Assembly (NCBI RefSeq): GCF_000733125.1
Contig: NZ_JPHU01000008.1
Location: forward strand, 1 to 64,000
Direction of reading: 5' to 3'
Source of the DNA: Parvularcula oceani
GTDB lineage: Bacteria > Pseudomonadota > Alphaproteobacteria > Caulobacterales > Parvularculaceae
Length of the DNA: 64,000 bases
Shown: in pieces, positions 58,618 to 64,000 of the stretch
Layout of the letters: every line of letters starts with the position of its first letter
Position numbering within the stretch: the stretch's first letter is position 1
Notes under the pieces: generated by a model
Seen by the model: only the letters and a program-made list of their open reading frames with translations
Told to the model about the DNA's origin: nothing
The model's database searches: none
Translations under genes and position numbers: made by a program

Positions 58618-60513
58618 ATGCAAGACCATCTCGTTCTCGCCGTCGTCCTGATCGGCGTTCTCGGCATCGGGGCCCAGTGGCTCGGCTGGCGCTTCAACCT
58701 GCCGGCCATCGTCCTGATGTCGATCGCCGGGCTCCTCCTCGGACCGATCTTCGGCATCATGCGGCCCGAAGAGACCTTCGGCGACTTCTACCAGCCGATC
58801 ATCGCGGTGGCCGTCGCGGTCATCCTGTTCGAGGGCGGGCTCCAGCTGCGCTTCGACGAGCTGAGGGGGCTGGGGAAGGGCGTGAGGCGCCTCGTCCTGC
58901 CCGGCGTTCCCATCGCCTGGGCGCTGGGCGCGCTCGCGGCGCATTACGTTGCGGGGCTGAGCTGGGGCACGGCGATCCTGTTCGGCGGCATCATGGTGGT
59001 GACGGGACCGACCGTCATCATTCCCCTCCTGCGCCAGGCGAAGCTGTCCTCGCGGCCCGCCGCGCTGCTCAAATGGGAAGGGATCATCAACGACCCGATC
59101 GGCGCGCTCGCCGCCGTGGTCGCCTATGAGTTCTTCTTCACGACCCATAGCGGTGCCGCCGGCCACGAGATCGAATCCTGGCAGATCGCCGCGAGCCTCC
59201 TTCTGGGCTCCCTCATCAGCCTCGCATGGGGCGTCGGCGTGGGCTACGGCCTCGCCGCCAGCTTCCGGAAGGGCCTGGTTCCCGAATATCTCAAGCCGCC
59301 AGTGCTGCTCTCGTCGGTCCTGCTCTGCTTCGAACTCGCCAACCTCCTGCAGGAAGAAGCGGGGCTGATCGCCGTCACGGCGATGGGCGTCACCATGGCG
59401 AACGCCAAGATGCCGTCGATCAACCAGCTGCGCCACTTCAAGGAAAACATCGCGGTCCTGTTCGTCTCGGGAGTCTTCGTCCTGCTGACGGCCAATCTGA
59501 CGCCGGAGACGCTGACCATGCTCGACTGGCGGGCGGCGCTATTCGTGGCCGCCATGCTGTTCGTGGTGCGGCCCCTGACCGTCTTCCTGTCGACCATGGG
59601 AACCGATCTGCGCTGGCAGGAGCGGGCTCTCGTGGGATGGATCGCGCCCCGCGGCATCGTCGCCGTCGCGATCTCCGGCCTCTTCGCCGCCTCGATGGCG
59701 GATCGCGGCTATGAAGACGCGCAGATGCTGGTGCCGCTGGCCTTCGCCATGGTCTTCGCCACCGTCCTCCTGCACGGCTTCACCATCGCGCCGCTGGCCA
59801 AATGGCTCGGCCTCGCCTCGACCCATCCGCCGGGCGTCCTGATCGTCGGGTCGAGCCCCTGGTCGATCAAGCTCGCCGAGAAGATCCACGACCTGAAGGT
59901 GCCGGTGCTGATCGCGGATACGAGCTTCCGGGCGCTTCGCCCCGCGCGGCAGGCGGGCATAGAGACCTTCTACGGCGAGATCCTGTCCGAGGTGACGGAG
60001 CACCACATCGAATTCGTGCGCTTCGGCTATCTCCTCGCCGTCGGCGGCAACGAGGCGCACAACGCGCTGGTCTGCACCGATCTCGCGCCGGAAATGGACC
60101 GCGCGACGACCTATCAGCTTTCGGCCCGCGGCACGGATGATTCGCGCAAATCGGTGTCCTACAGCCTTCAGGGCAGGACCTTCCTGTCCGAAAAGGTGAG
60201 CCTCGATTCGCTGCTGCAGAAGCACTGGGAGGGCTGGGAGTTCCAGTTCACCCGCCTGTCCGAGGAGTACCCGCCGGAGCGCTATCGCGAGGGGCTGCCG
60301 GCCGAGGCGCTCATCGTCCTCGTCGTGCGCAAGGACCAGCTCCTCTTCCAGTCCGCCGAGGAACGGATCGAACTGATGGCAGGGGACCGCGTCCTGGCCT
60401 ATCTGCCGCCCAAGGCGGTCGGCGAGCGCAGGGAACAGGCGCCCGACACCTCCTCGGATGTCGAGGCGATCCAGGAGAAGAAGCGCGCCGCCCTCGAGAA
60501 AGTCTCCACCTGA
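58618..60513 (+). CDS. CPA1-type Na+(K+)/H+ antiporter with C-terminal RCK-like domain
   Basis: A 631-residue cation:proton antiporter. The membrane domain (about 1-400, 12-13 helices) has VILFEGGLQL and the ion-site motif WEGIINDPIGA (Asn-Asp pair). The cytosolic part begins with a Rossmann-like GVLIVGSSPWSIKLAEKI (about 402-480), a TrkA-N/RCK-type regulatory domain, and a further C-terminal domain to residue ~605. Probably pH or potassium homeostasis; ion preference cannot be read from sequence. The ATG start fits. Confidence 0.92.
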   Translation: MQDHLVLAVVLIGVLGIGAQWLGWRFNLPAIVLMSIAGLLLGPIFGIMRPEETFGDFYQPIIAVAVAVILFEGGLQLRFDELRGLGKGVRRLVLPGVPIAWALGALAAHYVAGLSWGTAILFGGIMVVTGPTVIIPLLRQAKLSSRPAALLKWEGIINDPIGALAAVVAYEFFFTTHSGAAGHEIESWQIAASLLLGSLISLAWGVGVGYGLAASFRKGLVPEYLKPPVLLSSVLLCFELANLLQEEAGLIAVTAMGVTMANAKMPSINQLRHFKENIAVLFVSGVFVLLTANLTPETLTMLDWRAALFVAAMLFVVRPLTVFLSTMGTDLRWQERALVGWIAPRGIVAVAISGLFAASMADRGYEDAQMLVPLAFAMVFATVLLHGFTIAPLAKWLGLASTHPPGVLIVGSSPWSIKLAEKIHDLKVPVLIADTSFRALRPARQAGIETFYGEILSEVTEHHIEFVRFGYLLAVGGNEAHNALVCTDLAPEMDRATTYQLSARGTDDSRKSVSYSLQGRTFLSEKVSLDSLLQKHWEGWEFQFTRLSEEYPPERYREGLPAEALIVLVVRKDQLLFQSAEERIELMAGDRVLAYLPPKAVGERREQAPDTSSDVEAIQEKKRAALEKVST

Positions 60514-60540
60514 CCCGTTCCGGTACGTTCCGCATCGGGA

Positions 60541-60592
60541 CTTAACGGCGGCTTAAGGAAGTTGGCCGTAGCCTTAACCCGGCTGGTTAAGG
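60541..60592 (+). promoter_or_regulatory. two tandem TTAA dyads (CtrA-like operator) before the kinase-HerA pair
   Basis: The first dyad is CTTAA-CGGCGGC-TTAAG (60541-60557), which matches the CtrA pattern TTAA-N7-TTAA. The second is CCTTAACC-CGGCT-GGTTAAGG (60572-60579 and 60585-60592), a perfect eight-base inverted repeat overlapping the likely ribosome site of the next gene. Four TTAA words within 49 bases are striking in DNA this GC-rich. CtrA binding is inferred from the known consensus. Confidence 0.6.
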
Positions 60593-60600
60593 GAACGGGT

Positions 60601-61470
60601 ATGGCGGTCAGGCAGGAAAGGGGGATGCGCGCGGGCAGCCTTCTTGCCGCCTACACCGCCCGCTACGGCGACGCGATACGGCGCCAGCAGAGCACGATCG
60701 CCCTGCGCGCCGCGCGGGTGGAGGCCGAGCTCGCCTACCGCGCGCGCGGAACCTTCCTCGCCAGCATGAACCACGAGCTGCGCACGCCGCTCAACGCGAT
60801 CACCGGGTTCGCGGGCCTGCTGAAGGAAGCCGACACCTATGGCTTCGGCCCGGAACAGCGCACCGAATATCTCGATTATATCCTGGAATCGGCCGACCTC
60901 CTTCTCTCCCATATCGACACCATCCTCGAAGTGGCCGATGCCGAAAGCGGCGGCACCAAGCTGCGCAAGAGGAGCTTCCCGCTGCCCGAGATCATCGAGC
61001 ATCTGGCCGAAGACCTCGCGGAGGAGCTGGCTTCGCGCGAGATCGTGCTGCGGACCGACATGCCAGACTCCCTGCCGCCCGTGCATGCCGATCCCGACAA
61101 GATCATGACGGCTCTGCGCCACCTCGTCCTGTTCATCGCCGCCAAGCACCGGCCCGGCATGCATATCGACGTGACCGTCCGCCCCGGCCTCGCCGGCCGC
61201 TCCAAGGGCTGGATCTATCTGGCGATAGAGGATGACGGCCCCGGACGGACGGCGGACGAGCTTGCCGACGCCATGCGGGTCTTCGAGCAGGTCCATGAGG
61301 GGCTCGACAGGGGCTTCGGCAGCCAGGCCCTCGGCCTGCCGATCGCCAAGAGCTTCGTCGAGCTCAATGGCGGCCGGTTCAACGTGAAGCCCCGCCAGGC
61401 GCCCGGCCACCTGATCCGCTTCGCGCTTCCCCTGGCCGTGGAAGATGAAGCCCTGGCGGTGGCGTCATGA
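60601..61470 (+). CDS. soluble HisKA kinase-like protein with altered ATP-binding boxes
   Basis: A 289-residue cytoplasmic protein with no membrane or PAS segment. After a helical N-terminus (1-48) comes a PleC/PdhS-style H-box FLASMNHELRTPLNAITGF with H58 intact. In the HATPase domain DDGPG is kept (211-215). The N-box reads ALRHLVLFIAAKH, with His174 and Phe178 in place of the usual asparagines, and the G2 box is GSQALGL instead of GxGLGL. Kinase activity is doubtful; phosphatase or scaffold function, as with DivL-like proteins, is an alternative. The ATG at 60601 has AAGGGA upstream; a TTG 13 codons earlier runs through the operator dyad. The stop overlaps the HerA-like start. Confidence 0.85.
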   Translation: MAVRQERGMRAGSLLAAYTARYGDAIRRQQSTIALRAARVEAELAYRARGTFLASMNHELRTPLNAITGFAGLLKEADTYGFGPEQRTEYLDYILESADLLLSHIDTILEVADAESGGTKLRKRSFPLPEIIEHLAEDLAEELASREIVLRTDMPDSLPPVHADPDKIMTALRHLVLFIAAKHRPGMHIDVTVRPGLAGRSKGWIYLAIEDDGPGRTADELADAMRVFEQVHEGLDRGFGSQALGLPIAKSFVELNGGRFNVKPRQAPGHLIRFALPLAVEDEALAVAS

Positions 61471-63131
61471 TGAGCGAAGAGATCCTCACCCTGACCAGCG
61501 AAAGCCAGGAGCCGGGCCGCGGCCGCCGGCGCGTGGGGCGGGTCATCGCCAATACCGGCGCGGTCGTCCTCGTCATGATCGAAAGGCAGGGCGGGGCGGC
61601 CGAGATCCTGCACACCGGCGACCTCCTGATCGTCGGGCGCAACAGCTCGCTCTGCGTCGGCGCCGTCAGCTCGATGAGCGTGCCGGCGCCCGCTGCCCAG
61701 GGAGAGACCGACGAGTTGTGGATCGCCGAGGTCGAGCTCTACGGCGCGCTGTCGGAAGACGGCGCCGTGCGGCACGGCCTGCCGCGCCCGCCGGCGCTCG
61801 GCGACCCCGCATGCCTCGCGGGGGAAGCCGATATCCGCGCCCTCTACGGGCCGGAGGCCAATGGCGGAATGCGGATTGGCACCGTGGCCGGCACGCCCTA
61901 CGAGGCCACGGTCGCGCCTGCCGCGCTGACGGGCGGCTTCGCTCTCCTCGGCTCCGCGGATTTCGGCAAGAGCTGCTCGATGGCCGTCCTGGTCCGCGCG
62001 CTCCTGCGGGCGCGCGAGCCCGTCCATCCGGTGCTCCTCGACATCCACGACGAATATGGCCGCAGCTTCGGGCGCGCGGCGAGGATCATCCGCCCCGGCG
62101 CCGGCTTCCTGCCGCATTGGCTGCTGACGTCGGACGAGCTCGCCTGGGTCCTGTCGCTCAGCGGCGGGCCGCTCCTGCCCGAGGAGCGCTCGCTCCTCGA
62201 CGAGGGCGTCCCCTATGCGCGGCGTCGGACGCTGCAACGGGCCGATCCGGCCGCGCTGGACGGCTCGCCCGTCGACGGTCCGCTGCCTTACCGGATCGGC
62301 GATCTCCTGTCCTGGCTCGACAAGACGGCGCAGCAGGACGCTTTGCGCGGAGCGGTCGTCTATGAAAGGCTGCGCACCCGTCTTCGCAGCGCGACGGCGG
62401 ATGGACGCCTGCGCGTCATCTTCGGCGGCCAGCCCGGCCAGGACACGCTCGGCGAATTCGTGCACGACGTGTTCAGCCTCCGCCGGCCCGGCCCGCTCCT
62501 CTCGGTCCTCCAGCTCGGCAAGCTGCCGCTCGGCCTCGAAGGCCTGTTCACCGCCGTCATCGCGCGGATCGGCACGGCGCTTGCCGAGGGAACGCGCGGC
62601 GCGGTCTCGGTTCTGCTCCTTCTCGAGGAGGCCGACCGTTTCGCGCCGGCCGACACGCCCACCGGCGTCACCGCCCTGTCTTCCGCCGCCCTCGAAAAGC
62701 TGGTCGCGCGCGGCGCGCGCTCGGGCATCGGCCTCGGCTTCACATCCGACCGGGCCAGCGAAGTCAGCGGCCGCCTCCTGCGCGAGGCGCCGACCGTCTT
62801 CGTTCACCGCATGTCGGGGGAGGCGGATCGTACCCGCGTGACAGCGGCGCTGCCCGAGGCGGCGAACGCCTTCCTGTCGGCCGCCGCCACGCTCGGCCGC
62901 TCCGAGGTGGTCGCCTGCGGAAAGGCCGTGCCGGTGCCGGGACGCCTCCTGATGGACAGCCTGCCCGACGCCGCCGTGCCCGGACAGGTGCGGGCGAAGG
63001 GACCCCGCGCAGCCGAAGACATGGTGGAAGACTTCATCCGCCGCTGGCGTTTCGGCAGCGAGGCGGCGGCGGCCGATCTTCCGCCAAGAGTGTCCCGGCG
63101 CGAGGGCGGAGACGCCGTGCCCGCGGCCTGA
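61467..63131 (+). CDS. HerA-like (DUF87) hexameric ATPase
   Basis: A 554-residue protein of the HerA/FtsK superfamily. A HAS-barrel (about 22-95, GRVIANTGAVVLVMIE, LHTGDLLIVG, SVPAPA, IAEVELYG) is followed by the ATPase core with Walker A GSADFGKS (162-169) and Walker B LLLLEEADRF (E387/E388). The late HerA-type RGARSGIGLGFTSDRASEV and GKAVPVPGRLL follow. HerA normally teams with a NurA nuclease or acts as a DNA pump; no nuclease gene is here. Instead it is translationally coupled (ATGA overlap) to the kinase-like gene, so one protein may regulate the other. The C-terminal ~25 residues are a disordered Arg/Ala tail. Confidence 0.88.
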   Translation: MMSEEILTLTSESQEPGRGRRRVGRVIANTGAVVLVMIERQGGAAEILHTGDLLIVGRNSSLCVGAVSSMSVPAPAAQGETDELWIAEVELYGALSEDGAVRHGLPRPPALGDPACLAGEADIRALYGPEANGGMRIGTVAGTPYEATVAPAALTGGFALLGSADFGKSCSMAVLVRALLRAREPVHPVLLDIHDEYGRSFGRAARIIRPGAGFLPHWLLTSDELAWVLSLSGGPLLPEERSLLDEGVPYARRRTLQRADPAALDGSPVDGPLPYRIGDLLSWLDKTAQQDALRGAVVYERLRTRLRSATADGRLRVIFGGQPGQDTLGEFVHDVFSLRRPGPLLSVLQLGKLPLGLEGLFTAVIARIGTALAEGTRGAVSVLLLLEEADRFAPADTPTGVTALSSAALEKLVARGARSGIGLGFTSDRASEVSGRLLREAPTVFVHRMSGEADRTRVTAALPEAANAFLSAAATLGRSEVVACGKAVPVPGRLLMDSLPDAAVPGQVRAKGPRAAEDMVEDFIRRWRFGSEAAAADLPPRVSRREGGDAVPAA

Positions 63132-63137
63132 CCCGCG

Positions 63138-63659
63138 TCAGCTCGCCGGCATCTCCGCATAGCGGTAGAGGTAGTTGGCGAAGTCCTGGGGATCCCGCTC
63201 GCGCGCATTGCGGAAGATCGACGGTTCGGCCGCGTTGAGGACCCTGCCTTCGGGCGTCACGATCAGGAGCGTCGGCACGCCCTCGAGCTCTTCCATCCCG
63301 AAGCGCTGCGGCACGTCCATGTTCCTGTCGTAGCGGCCGACATCCACCTTCACGACAGCATAGTTCTCCGCGATCAGATCCGCGATCTCCGGGATTTCCA
63401 TCATCCCGGCGAGGATCCGGCAGTCCGGGCACCAATTGCCGCCCATCTTGATCAGCACGCGCTTGTTCTCGCCGCGCGCCTGCGCGAAGGCGCGGTCAAT
63501 CGCGGCCTGCGCATCGAGCGCGGGGTCATAGGGCTGCGGATCGGCGGAATAGACAGCGTTCTCCGAAATGATCGGCGGTCCTTCGGGACCCTCGGGCTCG
63601 CTGTCGGCGCAGGCTGTGAGGCCGGCGGCGAGAGACAGGGCGATCAGCATGGCGCGCAT
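63138..63659 (-). CDS. thioredoxin-fold lipoprotein
   Basis: A 173-residue exported protein. A short signal ends in the lipobox LTAC (C17), then an acidic/Pro-rich linker (18-50) and a thioredoxin domain with the redox site WCPDC (C77, C80) and the cis-proline loop GVPTLLI. WCPDC-type domains occur in periplasmic disulfide-handling and DUF899/TlpA-like proteins; exact role unknown. GAGGA upstream favours the ATG at 63659 over a TTG two codons earlier. Converges on the HerA-like gene with six bases between stops. Confidence 0.9.
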   Translation of the reverse strand: MRAMLIALSLAAGLTACADSEPEGPEGPPIISENAVYSADPQPYDPALDAQAAIDRAFAQARGENKRVLIKMGGNWCPDCRILAGMMEIPEIADLIAENYAVVKVDVGRYDRNMDVPQRFGMEELEGVPTLLIVTPEGRVLNAAEPSIFRNARERDPQDFANYLYRYAEMPAS

Positions 63660-63724
63660 GGGCAATCCTCCACAAGAATGACTTCACAGGTCGCGGCGGC
63701 GGCGGCCATCCGCAAGAGCAGGTG

Positions 63725-64000
63725 TCAGCCCGCCTCCGGTCCCGCCTTCATCAGCGCGGCCCGCTCGCAGGAGGCGACGACAGTGCCGTCCTGGTTCAGC
63801 ATCTCGTGCAGGAAAGTCACGATGCCCTGGCCGGGGCGGGACTTGGACGCGCGCACGGCCTGCACGGTGGTGCGCGCGCGCAGCGTATCGCCATGGAAGA
63901 CCGGCGCGGGGAAGCGGACCTTCTCCATGCCCAGATTGGCCACGGTCGTGTTGAGCGTCGTGTCGTTGACCGTCATTCCGACCAGAAGGCCGAGGGTGAA
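63725..64000 (-). CDS. MaoC-type (R)-hydratase, partial (cut by right edge)
   Basis: The frame runs off the right edge; the visible 91 residues are the C-terminal part of a MaoC/hot-dog dehydratase. FTLGLLVGMTVNDTT, then VRFPAPVFHGDTLRARTTV (the typical FHGDTL segment) and VASCERAALMK close the domain. It resembles the beta-hydroxyacyl/mesaconyl-CoA hydratase branch, but the active-site Asp-His region lies outside the window. The internal ATG at 63976 is not the start because the family sequence continues upstream of it. Confidence 0.82.
   Translation of the reverse strand, partial: FTLGLLVGMTVNDTTLNTTVANLGMEKVRFPAPVFHGDTLRARTTVQAVRASKSRPGQGIVTFLHEMLNQDGTVVASCERAALMKAGPEAG

Overview
The window is a GC-rich, gene-dense stretch of an alphaproteobacterial chromosome. 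Gene content and order support this: nuoJKLMN-birA-coaX-rnj-DUF1467, degP-two-component-hup-glnE-pleC-like-pepN, aroK-aroB-CorC, dnaB near alr, CobS, an ATP12 chaperone, BolA beside a J-domain protein, and a remnant of a Rhodobacter-type gene transfer agent (GTA). The large TonB-dependent receptor, the PleC-like kinase and TTAA-N7-TTAA (CtrA-type) sites suggest the Caulobacterales/Hyphomonadaceae/Parvularculaceae neighbourhood. That placement is inference.

Layout. 1-0.6 kb: two AT-richer unrecognised genes, one cut by the edge. 0.7-3.3 kb: a GTA remnant in which the start of the large terminase is joined in frame to the second half of the tail-tip (g15-like) protein. 3.4-16.5 kb: a DnaJ-like chaperone, a DegP protease, an OmpR-type regulator with its kinase, HU, GlnE, a PleC-like kinase and aminopeptidase N. 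16.6-19.7 kb: a TonB-dependent receptor with its own promoter and terminator. 20.2-30 kb: the distal half of the complex I operon (nuoJ-N) followed by birA, coaX, rnj and a DUF1467 gene; nuoA-I are not in the window. 30-41 kb: MgtE, an acetyltransferase, J-domain protein/BolA, an MFS pump, CorC, aroB/aroK, CrcB, a pseudouridine synthase, ATP12 and Alr. 41-44 kb: an HWE kinase and a receiver protein lying between alr and dnaB. 44-53 kb: two alpha/beta hydrolases, RecQ, a TonB-C-domain protein, CobS without CobT, a 2OG-Fe(II) oxygenase and an M28 peptidase lipoprotein. 53-56.4 kb: a thioesterase and a pterin cluster (PTPS-like, FolB/FolX-like, FolM/PTR1-like) with a Ca2+/cation antiporter and a 47-residue membrane protein. 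56.5-64 kb: a degenerate HWE kinase, an enoyl-CoA hydratase, a CPA1 antiporter, a soluble kinase-like protein overlapping a HerA-like ATPase, a thioredoxin lipoprotein and a MaoC-type gene cut by the right edge.

Most of this is housekeeping. The unusual parts are the GTA deletion fusion, the kinase-HerA pair behind two tandem TTAA dyads, the HWE-family protein that has lost its phosphoacceptor histidine and N-box asparagine, the pterin cluster whose PTPS-like member lacks the catalytic cysteine, and the split nuo locus. No tRNA, rRNA, CRISPR array or insertion sequence was seen.
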